6,614 nucleotides of DNA from Thermoplasmata archaeon (GTDB lineage Archaea; Thermoplasmatota; Thermoplasmata; Thermoplasmatales; Thermoplasmataceae), in assembly GCA_021811525.1 (NCBI GenBank), contig JAJZOK010000153.1, forward strand, positions 1 through 6,614. The letters run 5' to 3'. This document shows, in pieces, positions 1 to 5,606 of the stretch. The notes under the pieces are model-generated. The model ran no database searches, was not told the DNA's origin, and saw nothing but the letters and a program-made list of their open reading frames with translations. Position numbers and translations under genes: made by a program. The first letter of the stretch is position 1, and each line of letters begins with the position of its first letter.

Positions 1-133
1 CTTCAACATTATTGATTTTTCCAACTTCAATAAGCCCAGATGGTTTTCCAAATGGTGTTTCAATGTCCAGGGATTCAGGGTTTTCAAGAAGATTGTAAAG
101 CCCGCTTCCGCCTATTATACCGATGTATGCCAT
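1..133 (-). CDS. mtnP: S-methyl-5'-thioadenosine phosphorylase, N-terminal part (runs off the left edge)
   Basis: Reading the minus strand from an ATG at 131-133 gives 44 residues that start [16 protein letters not shown] and stay open to the window edge. The GGSGLY stretch right after the first beta strand is the phosphate-binding N-terminal signature of the MTAP / purine nucleoside phosphorylase family 2. The following TPFGKPSG stretch also fits that family. These enzymes split methylthioadenosine with phosphate into adenine and methylthioribose-1-phosphate in the cytosol, feeding methionine and purine salvage. A GTGAT sequence, complementary to the 16S rRNA 3' end, lies three bases before the ATG and supports this start. 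Only about one sixth of a normal 260-residue protein is visible. MTAP therefore cannot be told apart from a methylthioinosine or other family-2 nucleoside phosphorylase. The family call is strong and the exact substrate is inferred. Confidence 0.85.
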   Translation of the reverse strand, partial: MAYIGIIGGSGLYNLLENPESLDIETPFGKPSGLIEVGKINNVE

Positions 134-136
134 GTT

Positions 137-142
137 ATCACT
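137..142 (-). promoter_or_regulatory. Shine-Dalgarno-like AGTGAT before the phosphorylase start
   Basis: On the minus strand AGTGAT ends three bases before the ATG of the phosphorylase gene. It resembles the GGTGAT end of the archaeal Shine-Dalgarno consensus. The short spacing is normal when the 3' part of the consensus is used. It supports the chosen start and implies that this mRNA has a short leader. Confidence 0.5.
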
Positions 143-175
143 GCAATTTCAGGTTTTTTGGCTATTTGATAATTC

Positions 176-184
176 TATAAATAA
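176..184 (-). promoter_or_regulatory. TATA box for the phosphorylase gene
   Basis: The minus strand reads TTATTTATA here, a good archaeal box A, inside the 82-base gap between the asparagine-synthetase-like gene and the phosphorylase gene. Placing transcription start about 26 bases downstream puts it near position 154, giving a leader of about 20 bases that would hold the AGTGAT ribosome site. This suggests the phosphorylase gene has its own promoter and is not only read through from the upstream gene. Confidence 0.5.
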
Positions 185-215
185 TTCCCGTAGCAATCAT
201 GGGTTGATACTTGCT

Positions 216-962
216 CTATTGGGGCAAAGTGTTCCAGATCGGTAGCTTTTTTAGCATTTTCATCAAACCTGAACCATACTGGGCCGCTGTTTTTTTCCTT
301 TCAGCAATTTCCCCATGAATTCCAGCCTGAATCGCCGCAGACCGCAGAACAGCCTTGTTTGTATCACCGGAGAAATTTGTGTCCCTGTTCACATTTTCCA
401 TGATTTTCAGTATTTCATCTGAAAGGTACGGTGTAATTAGCTTCTTTCCAAAGTGTTTTGCAATCGCCCCTTCCCTTGGGAGGGTTTCATGGAAGAGCTT
501 CTTGAAGTGTAGGCTGTTATCCATTCCTGGTTGCTCGCGGAAAATATTGTAGCCATAGAAGATCTCGTCAGCTCCCTGGCCGGTGATCACTTCCTTACCT
601 TTCATGTTGTCCAGCAGTGCTGCGAGGACAACTTCATAGCCAAGATCCTTTTTCCTTATTCCCGGGTCTATCTCCATGACTGTGTTAACATAACTCTCAA
701 GTTTCACGGAACTGATAGGGATTGATACCACACTGAAGCCCAGTTTTTTGGCACCGTCTTTTGAATTAGAGTAATCCTTCGAGTTTTCATCTCCAAGTGT
801 ATAAGGAATTACTGTCCTTGGGGCCAAAGCAAGGAGCACTGAACTGTCCAGGCCCCCGGAGTAAGCCATAGAAGCTTTTCCAAGATCATGGGTCCGGTAA
901 AAATCTGAAAGAGCTTCCAGGACTTTCTTGCCAAGTTCCTGCTGCAGCTCACTGAATATCAC
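216..962 (-). CDS. Stand-alone asparagine-synthetase-like ATP pyrophosphatase (AsnB C-terminal domain)
   Basis: The 248-residue protein is a PP-loop ATP pyrophosphatase of the asparagine synthetase B C-terminal type. The pyrophosphate loop SGGLDSS is at residues 35-41. The second motif, GQGADEIFYGY at 128-138, matches the G-D/Q-GADELFGGY motif of AsnB. A TPYL segment lies at 177-180, and KAVLR at 203-207 with ERKK at 221-224 matches the basic C-terminal part that contacts ATP. The N-terminal glutaminase domain with Cys at position 2 is missing. The protein would therefore need free ammonia or a partner, or may adenylate a carboxylate other than aspartate. Short archaeal proteins of this kind are known, but their substrate is mostly unproven. 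The start is GTG at 960-962, with a TATA box centred 24.5 bases upstream, which suits a leaderless mRNA. The phosphorylase gene follows in the same direction after 82 bases. Family call firm, reaction inferred. Confidence 0.85.
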   Translation of the reverse strand: MIFSELQQELGKKVLEALSDFYRTHDLGKASMAYSGGLDSSVLLALAPRTVIPYTLGDENSKDYSNSKDGAKKLGFSVVSIPISSVKLESYVNTVMEIDPGIRKKDLGYEVVLAALLDNMKGKEVITGQGADEIFYGYNIFREQPGMDNSLHFKKLFHETLPREGAIAKHFGKKLITPYLSDEILKIMENVNRDTNFSGDTNKAVLRSAAIQAGIHGEIAERKKTAAQYGSGLMKMLKKLPIWNTLPQ

Positions 963-982
963 TTCCTCAAGAGGCGATCTGA

Positions 983-990
983 TTATATAA
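983..990. promoter_or_regulatory. Palindromic TATA box in a 47-base divergent promoter region
   Basis: TTATATAA is its own reverse complement and is the only AT-rich box between the divergent genes starting at 962 (minus) and 1010 (plus). Its centre is 24.5 bases from the minus start and 23.5 bases from the plus start. For the minus gene this predicts leaderless transcription. For the plus gene it would also predict a leaderless mRNA, but that conflicts with the strong GGAGGT ribosome site at 994-999. The box may serve mainly the minus gene, or both. No clear BRE is visible on either side. Confidence 0.6.
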
Positions 991-993
991 GCT

Positions 994-999
994 GGAGGT
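994..999 (+). promoter_or_regulatory. Shine-Dalgarno GGAGGT before the PIN-ATPase start
   Basis: A perfect GGAGGT lies ten bases before the GTG at 1010. There is no other start codon in frame between an upstream stop (TGA at 980-982) and this GTG. The site therefore fixes the start, which also falls directly before the first PIN-domain strand. If the site is used, transcription must begin upstream of it, closer to or upstream of the TATA box at 983-990. Confidence 0.6.
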
Positions 1000-1009
1000 C
1001 TTTCAAATT

Positions 1010-2809
1010 GTGGATTACGTTCCAGACACTTCTGTAATTATAGACGGCCGCTTCACTTCCTTCGTGGAATCACAGGAGGAATGCCGAGTCATTCTGGCTG
1101 AAGCCATGATATCTGAGGTTGAGCACCAGGCCAATGAGGGCAGATCCATCGGTTTTGCTGCCCTGGATGAACTCAAGAAACTAAGGCAGCTTGAAAGGGA
1201 TGGAAAAATTTTCATTGAGGTGTTCGGCAGGAGGCCGCAAGAGTGGCAGATGAAGAGGGGCAAAGCGGGAGAGATAGACGAAATCATACGATCTGTGGCC
1301 CTTGAGAACGATGCCATCCTGGTAACCGGAGACCGGATTCAGAAGGATATTGCAGTCATCAAGGGAATAAAGGTGGAATACCTTGAACCTCTGAGGAAGG
1401 AGCCAAAGAACATAGAGGAATTCTTCGACGAACTTACAACGTCAGTGCACCTGAAGGCCGATTTGAGGCCTGTTGTCAAGAAAGGGCATCCTGGAAGTGT
1501 TCACTATGAAAAATTAAACTACATCGTCAAGAGGGAGGAAGTCCAGGATATTGCCACCCATATTGTCCTTCGTGGCAGAAACGAGGATGATTCCTTCATT
1601 GAGATGGATGCCCATGGGGCAACAGTCGTCCAGTTGAAGAATATCAGGATTGTCATAACGAGGCCACCGTTTTCCGACGATATTGAGATTACAGCAGTCA
1701 GGCCCATTGCTAAACTTGCAATAGAGGAGTACAAGCTGAAACCTGAGCTCCTTGCAAGGCTTGGGGACCAGGCAAGCGGGATACTTGTTGCAGGAGCGCC
1801 TGGTGCTGGAAAGAGCACATTCGTACAAGCCCTGGCAGAATATCTCAGTTCCAAAGGCAATATTGTAAAGACCATGGAAAAACCGAGAGATCTGCAGGTA
1901 AGCAAGGACATCACCCAATATACAGGGCTTGAGGGCTCAATGGAAAGGACCGGGGATATCCTCCTTCTTGTAAGGGAAGATTACACCATTTTCGATGAAA
2001 TGCGTGTAACCACGGACTTCATGGTGTATTCAGATCTCAGGTTAGCCGGCGTAGGGATGGTTGGCGTAGTGCATGCAACCAGGCCTGTGGACGCCATACA
2101 GAGGTTCATTGGCAGGATTGAACTTGGCCTCATCCCCCAGATAGTCGATACAGTGATCTTCATAGAGAAGGGATTTGTGGGAAAAGTACTCACAACCACA
2201 TATTCTGTGAAGGTGCCCAATGGAATGCGGGAAGAGGATCTAGCCAGGCCTGTCATAGAGGTAAAGGACTTTGAGACCGGAGTCACAGTTTACGAAATAT
2301 ACACATTTGGCGAACAGATAGTTGTTGTTCCTGTTGCAAAGGAGCAGAAGAAGAGTTCACTTCACAAACTTGCTGAAGACCGCATCCAACAGGATATGAG
2401 AAAAATGCTCGGCACAAAGAAGGTTGCAGTGAAGATGATTGGTGAAGGTAGAGTCCAGATCCAGGTTGCAGAGGAAAACCTGCCCAGAGTTATAGGGAAG
2501 AAGGGGGCGGTTGTAAACGAGCTTGAGAAAAAATATGGGCTCCATATAGACGTAGAACCCTTAGGGGAAAGAGAGGAAACCGGAAGGGAAAAAGCGGATA
2601 TTGAAATCAAGAACAGGATCATATACTTCACTGTTGGTGAAGCCAACAGGGACGTGAAATTCTATGTTGACAATATCCTGATCCTGCAGGCAAAGAGTTC
2701 CAGCAAAGGTATAGTCAGAATCAAGGTGGCAAGCGACACTGGAGCTGCGATCTACAATTACATAAAAATGGGAAAGAATATTGAATACAACTTCACGGGT
2801 GAAGAGTAA
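1010..2809 (+). CDS. PIN domain / PilT-type ATPase / KH domain protein (COG1855-like)
   Basis: The 599-residue protein has three joined parts. Residues 1-130 form a PIN nuclease-like domain, with acidic residues D6, E36, D90 and D108 (in TGDR) at the expected places. Residues about 165-440 form a secretion/pilus-type ATPase. It has Walker A GAPGAGKST at 262-270, an IFDEMR Walker B-like stretch at 327-332, and the VVHATRP histidine box around H355, as in PilT/VirB11-type ATPases. Residues about 470-520 form a KH RNA-binding domain with GKKG at 496-499, followed by a conserved-looking 80-residue tail. This layout is typical of an archaeal family whose job is unknown; RNA binding or processing coupled to ATP hydrolysis is the usual guess. 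There is no signal peptide or membrane segment, so it is likely cytosolic. It starts with GTG after GGAGGT. It diverges from the asparagine-synthetase-like gene and ends directly against the aminopeptidase gene. Domain calls are firm, function unknown. Confidence 0.92.
   Translation: MDYVPDTSVIIDGRFTSFVESQEECRVILAEAMISEVEHQANEGRSIGFAALDELKKLRQLERDGKIFIEVFGRRPQEWQMKRGKAGEIDEIIRSVALENDAILVTGDRIQKDIAVIKGIKVEYLEPLRKEPKNIEEFFDELTTSVHLKADLRPVVKKGHPGSVHYEKLNYIVKREEVQDIATHIVLRGRNEDDSFIEMDAHGATVVQLKNIRIVITRPPFSDDIEITAVRPIAKLAIEEYKLKPELLARLGDQASGILVAGAPGAGKSTFVQALAEYLSSKGNIVKTMEKPRDLQVSKDITQYTGLEGSMERTGDILLLVREDYTIFDEMRVTTDFMVYSDLRLAGVGMVGVVHATRPVDAIQRFIGRIELGLIPQIVDTVIFIEKGFVGKVLTTTYSVKVPNGMREEDLARPVIEVKDFETGVTVYEIYTFGEQIVVVPVAKEQKKSSLHKLAEDRIQQDMRKMLGTKKVAVKMIGEGRVQIQVAEENLPRVIGKKGAVVNELEKKYGLHIDVEPLGEREETGREKADIEIKNRIIYFTVGEANRDVKFYVDNILILQAKSSSKGIVRIKVASDTGAAIYNYIKMGKNIEYNFTGEE
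2791..2804. repeat. Short inverted repeat before the convergent stop codons
   Basis: CTTCAC-GG-GTGAAG is a 6-base inverted repeat with a two-base centre. It lies in the last codons of the PIN-ATPase gene, just before the abutting stop codons at 2807-2812. The minus strand downstream of the aminopeptidase stop also has a TTTTTATG run (from 2768 down to 2761). It could help end transcription from either side, but archaeal termination does not usually need hairpins, and it is also coding sequence. Confidence 0.3.
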
Positions 2810-4237
2810 TCAGTTCTCCATTAAGTACTGGTAAATCAGCCTGACTCCGAATCCGGTAGCACCGTTGGGAAGGTATGGTGTCTTCACCGTCTTTGCCTGG
2901 GTCCAGGCAACGCCTGCAATGTCAAGATGCACCCATGGCTTATCTCCAACAAAGTGCCTCAGGAATGCCCCTGCAGTTTCCGCTCCGCCTGGCCTTCCGC
3001 CTGTATTCTTAATATCTGCGACTTCACTTTTTATCTGGTCCATGAAGTCCTGGTCAATGGGCAGCTCCCAGACTTTTTCCCAGGTCTTTGACGCAGCGCC
3101 CTTGATCTGGGAGATGAGCTTTTCGTCTGTCCCCATCAGCCCGGCGATGTTGTTTCCGAGCGCTATAACGCATGCGCCTGTCAGGGTTGCGAAGTCCACT
3201 ACGGCATATGGATCATACTTCTCGACGCCATATGAAAGGGCATCTGCTAGCACAAGCCTCCCTTCAGCATCGGTTGACAGGATTTCTGAAGTCTTTCCGT
3301 TGTAATGCCTAAGGATATCGCCCGGCTTGTAAGCGTTGCCTCCAGGCAGGTTTTCTGTCAATGGCATCATTCCAACAATGTGCTTGTTGATCTTCAGATC
3401 TGATGCGAGCTTCATTATTCCAAGCACTGCCGAAGCACCGCACTTGTCGAATTTCATCTCGTCCATTGCTTCTGACGGCTTTATTGATATTCCGCCACTG
3501 TCAAATGTTATTCCCTTTCCAACAAGGAGAAGAGGCTTCTGATCCTTGGGGCCGTATTCCATGATCACAAGCTTGCCCGGTTCTGTTGCAGCCCTGGAAA
3601 CACCTTCAAGGCCACCCATTCCAAGTTTGAGGAAGTCTTCCCGGCCAAATGCTATTACTTCAAGCCCCGGTATCTCCCTGGCCATTTTCTCAAAGAGAGA
3701 TGGAGTGCCACTCGATGGCGGCATATTAGCGGCATCCCTGGTGTAATTTGTAGCTTCGCCGATCTTCAGTGCAACATCAATTACATCCTGGCCTTTTTCC
3801 GTTACAACCTGGATCATAAGGTCCGGAAATGTGGTCTTTTCTCCCTGGAATCTGTCAAAATAGTAGTGGCTCACCCTGAGAATGTAAGTTGCCTCAAATG
3901 CTTCCCCATCAAGGATTCCGGGAAGGAGAATGGCAACTGTTTCTGATCCTGTGCCCTTGAGTTTAGAGTAAGATTCAGCATAACTTCTCCTAAAAGCCTC
4001 AAAATTGAAACCAGCTTTCTTGCCAAGCCCTGTTAGCAGAAGCGTGTGCCCGTTGGCTTCAATGTATGCTGTCTGCTTCATTTTTCCCTTGAATCCCGCC
4101 CTGGAAGCCGCCTTTGGAATCTCCTTTGCACCAAGTGCAGACAGGGTCATCTCAGGAATGAAATCCTCAAACACCGGCGCAATGACAAGTTCAGAGCTGA
4201 TTGCCCTGTTCAGGTCTTTTGTTGCAGTTATCCTCAT
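2810..4237 (-). CDS. pepA: Leucyl aminopeptidase, M17 family
   Basis: The 475-residue protein is a cytosolic M17 zinc/manganese aminopeptidase, which removes N-terminal residues (often Leu) from peptides and normally works as a hexamer. The catalytic C-terminal half is complete. GKGITFDSGG at 240-249 supplies metal ligands K241 and D246. SIKP carries catalytic K253, MKFDKCGA carries D264, and STDAEGRLVLADAL at 321-334 carries D323, E325 and catalytic R327. The usual signature is NTDAEGRL, so S321 replaces the normal Asn. Residues 1-150 are the less conserved N-terminal domain. Length fits the family. The ATG at 4235-4237 has no good ribosome site, but a TTAATTTT box is centred about 25 bases upstream, which suits a leaderless mRNA. 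Its TGA directly abuts the TAA of the converging PIN-ATPase gene with no base between. It diverges from the tRNA thiolation gene. Likely role: recycling peptides made by the proteasome or tricorn-type proteases (inference). Confidence 0.95.
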   Translation of the reverse strand: MRITATKDLNRAISSELVIAPVFEDFIPEMTLSALGAKEIPKAASRAGFKGKMKQTAYIEANGHTLLLTGLGKKAGFNFEAFRRSYAESYSKLKGTGSETVAILLPGILDGEAFEATYILRVSHYYFDRFQGEKTTFPDLMIQVVTEKGQDVIDVALKIGEATNYTRDAANMPPSSGTPSLFEKMAREIPGLEVIAFGREDFLKLGMGGLEGVSRAATEPGKLVIMEYGPKDQKPLLLVGKGITFDSGGISIKPSEAMDEMKFDKCGASAVLGIMKLASDLKINKHIVGMMPLTENLPGGNAYKPGDILRHYNGKTSEILSTDAEGRLVLADALSYGVEKYDPYAVVDFATLTGACVIALGNNIAGLMGTDEKLISQIKGAASKTWEKVWELPIDQDFMDQIKSEVADIKNTGGRPGGAETAGAFLRHFVGDKPWVHLDIAGVAWTQAKTVKTPYLPNGATGFGVRLIYQYLMEN

Positions 4238-4258
4238 AAGGGCATCAGTTCTTGGAAG

Positions 4259-4266
4259 AAAATTAA
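4259..4266 (-). promoter_or_regulatory. TATA box for the aminopeptidase gene
   Basis: The minus strand reads TTAATTTT, centred about 25.5 bases before the pepA ATG. That spacing predicts transcription starting at or next to the start codon, which agrees with the lack of a Shine-Dalgarno sequence. The box departs from the ideal TTTATATA, so the call is moderate. Confidence 0.45.
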
Positions 4267-4290
4267 GGTTTCAGTATCAGTGGAAAACAA

Positions 4291-4302
4291 AACCTGCAGG
4301 TT
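4291..4302. promoter_or_regulatory. 12-base perfect palindrome between pepA and ncsA, possible operator
   Basis: AACCTGCAGGTT is a perfect 12-base palindrome that does not extend further. It lies between the two divergent TATA boxes, about 24 bases upstream of the pepA box and 8 bases upstream of the ncsA box. That is a natural place for a dimeric activator or repressor. No second copy was noticed in this window, so a regulatory role is only inferred. Confidence 0.35.
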
Positions 4303-4310
4303 CAAAATGT

Positions 4311-4318
4311 GTATAATT
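4311..4318 (+). promoter_or_regulatory. TATA box for the tRNA thiolation gene
   Basis: GTATAATT is centred 24.5 bases before the ATG at 4339, the spacing expected for leaderless transcription. It lies downstream of the alternative GTG at 4309. Transcripts from this box would therefore lack that GTG, which argues for the ATG as the true start. Confidence 0.5.
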
Positions 4319-4338
4319 CAGATAGGCATCCACATGGG

Positions 4339-5238
4339 ATGAAATGCTCAAGATGCACGGGAGAGGCAGTCTACGAGGCTAAGTACAGCGGAGAGATGCT
4401 GTGCGGCAGGCATCTTGAGGAATCCGTAGAGAAGCGGATAAAAAAGGAGATACGGGACCAGGTTGATTTTAAGAGTGATGGGATCCGCATATCTGTGGCA
4501 ATTTCTGGCGGAAAAGACAGCTCGGTAACCCTGTATGCTCTTCATGAAATGTTCAAGGATCGAAAAGATGTATCCCTTTCAGCTTTTACCATAGATGAGG
4601 GGATCAAGGGATACAGGGACAGCGGACTTGAAAATGCGGCAAATCTGTGCGGGAACCTAGGAATTCAGCATTCAATAATTTCTTTCAGCCAGAAATTCAA
4701 CACAACCATGGATGAAATCGTGGAAAACAATCCTGATGTGATCCCTTGTTCACGATGCGGACCAATGAGAAGGCAGCTTATGAACATAGAAAGTGCAAAT
4801 CTTGATGCTGACTATGTTGCACTGGGCATTAACCTTGATGACTACTCGCAGTCAGTGCTCATGAACGTTGCAAGGGGGGATGTGGACAGGATGGCGAGGA
4901 TGGCGCCACATCATATGAAAAAGGATGGTTTGACCAGGAGAATCCTTCCCCTGAGGAGAATTCCTGAAAAGGAGGTTGTTCTTTATGCACTTTTGAAGGG
5001 CATTAAGTTCGACTCATCCTGGTGCCCTTATTATGCCAGGGCCCAGAGGAACACCTTCAGGGAGATCCTGGAGACCCTTGAGGAGAGGACCCCCGGGGCT
5101 TCCTTCTCAATCTTGAAATTCGCAGACGGGATCCGCCCGGCACTTGAACAGAGCATGGAAAATGGTGCCCTGAATAAATGCACAGTATGCGGCCAACCAA
5201 CCTCAAGAGAAGTGTGTACAACCTGTTCTTCATCCTGA
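4339..5238 (+). CDS. ncsA: tRNA 2-thiolation enzyme, Ncs6/CTU1/NcsA (TtuA superfamily)
   Basis: Counted from the ATG at 4339, the 299-residue protein starts MKCSRC and has an N-terminal zinc site (C3, C6, C22, H25). The PP-loop SGGKDS is at 56-61. A CSRC pair (C137, C140) plus C229 make the three-cysteine set that holds the iron-sulfur or catalytic site in this family. A C-terminal zinc site (C281, C284, C293, C296) closes the protein. The IDEGIKGYRD stretch and LMNVARGD resemble Ncs6/CTU1, which makes 2-thiouridine at wobble position 34 of tRNA Lys, Glu and Gln. They look less like TtuA, which thiolates U54. Sulfur would come from a ubiquitin-like SAMP carrier. An upstream in-frame GTG at 4309 adds ten residues, but a TATA box sits between it and the ATG, so 4339 is preferred. 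The usual GHN-x-DD motif reads GINLDD here, replacing the conserved His. The gene precedes tRNA-Ile by 104 bases. Family sure, target uridine inferred. Confidence 0.88.
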   Translation: MKCSRCTGEAVYEAKYSGEMLCGRHLEESVEKRIKKEIRDQVDFKSDGIRISVAISGGKDSSVTLYALHEMFKDRKDVSLSAFTIDEGIKGYRDSGLENAANLCGNLGIQHSIISFSQKFNTTMDEIVENNPDVIPCSRCGPMRRQLMNIESANLDADYVALGINLDDYSQSVLMNVARGDVDRMARMAPHHMKKDGLTRRILPLRRIPEKEVVLYALLKGIKFDSSWCPYYARAQRNTFREILETLEERTPGASFSILKFADGIRPALEQSMENGALNKCTVCGQPTSREVCTTCSSS

Positions 5239-5282
5239 GTTGAGGGCGCGCAGCAGTCATCACAGGCATACTTTGAGAAATC

Positions 5283-5290
5283 TTTTTTAT
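5283..5290 (+). promoter_or_regulatory. TATA-like box for tRNA-Ile, also a T-run after ncsA
   Basis: GAGAAATC followed by TTTTTTATG looks like a BRE plus box A. Transcription would start near 5312, giving a leader of about 30 bases that RNase P removes to form the mature 5' end at 5343. The six T residues at 5283-5288 could also end transcription of the ncsA gene, whose stop codon is 45 bases upstream. Confidence 0.45.
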
Positions 5291-5342
5291 GCTTGCTACG
5301 ATTGTAGCCAGCACAAATCCTGCATTGTAAGATGCACTGGAA

Positions 5343-5417
5343 GGGGCCGTAGCTTAGCACGGTTTGAGCACCCGGCTGATAACCGGGAGGCCACCGGTTC
5401 AAATCCGGTCGGCCCCA
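5343..5417 (+). tRNA. tRNA-Ile (GAT anticodon)
   Basis: The 75-base cloverleaf is complete. The acceptor stem GGGGCCG (5343-5349) pairs fully with CGGCCCC (5410-5416), and the discriminator base is A at 5417. The D stem GCTT pairs with GAGC. The anticodon stem CCCGG pairs with CCGGG around the loop CTGATAA, with anticodon GAT at 5378-5380. The variable loop is five bases. The T stem ACCGG/CCGGT encloses TTCAAAT. No CCA is encoded, so a CCA-adding enzyme must supply it. There is no intron. It decodes ATC and ATT codons. Confidence 0.96.
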
Positions 5418-5421
5418 CTCC

Positions 5422-5426
5422 TTTTT
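5422..5426 (+). terminator. Oligo-T terminator after tRNA-Ile
   Basis: A run of five T residues begins five bases after the discriminator base of the tRNA. Runs of T without a hairpin are the usual intrinsic stop signal in archaea and fit the end of a single tRNA transcript. Confidence 0.6.
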
Positions 5427-5606
5427 AATTCTTTACAGCTGCTTCTCTGGAATAAAGGCACTTCTTCTAGGTAAATTGGGATATTGCCACTAAATGTTTT
5501 GGCAGAAAAGAGGTTTAGATGCTACAAAAATCTACATGTATTAGATGCCCACCGCAACGGCATTTCTTACCTTACTGGCTATTCCCTGGTTATGGTAAGA
5601 ATAAAG

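Noticed and set aside
1514..1918. Minus-strand open frames of 131 and 134 codons inside the PIN-ATPase gene
   Set aside because: They are antisense to the Walker A region of a well-supported gene, have no start signals and show no recognisable motifs.
2865..3305. Plus-strand open frame of 146 codons
   Set aside because: It is antisense to the catalytic half of the M17 aminopeptidase, whose motifs are certain; it has no promoter or ribosome site.
5295..5308. Inverted repeat GCTAC-GATT-GTAGC upstream of tRNA-Ile
   Set aside because: The five-base stem lies between the TATA-like box and the predicted transcription start, so it would not be transcribed from that promoter. A repeat this short is common by chance.
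5240..5428. Plus-strand open frame of 62 codons across tRNA-Ile
   Set aside because: It simply reads through the tRNA gene and its leader; the tRNA explains the sequence.
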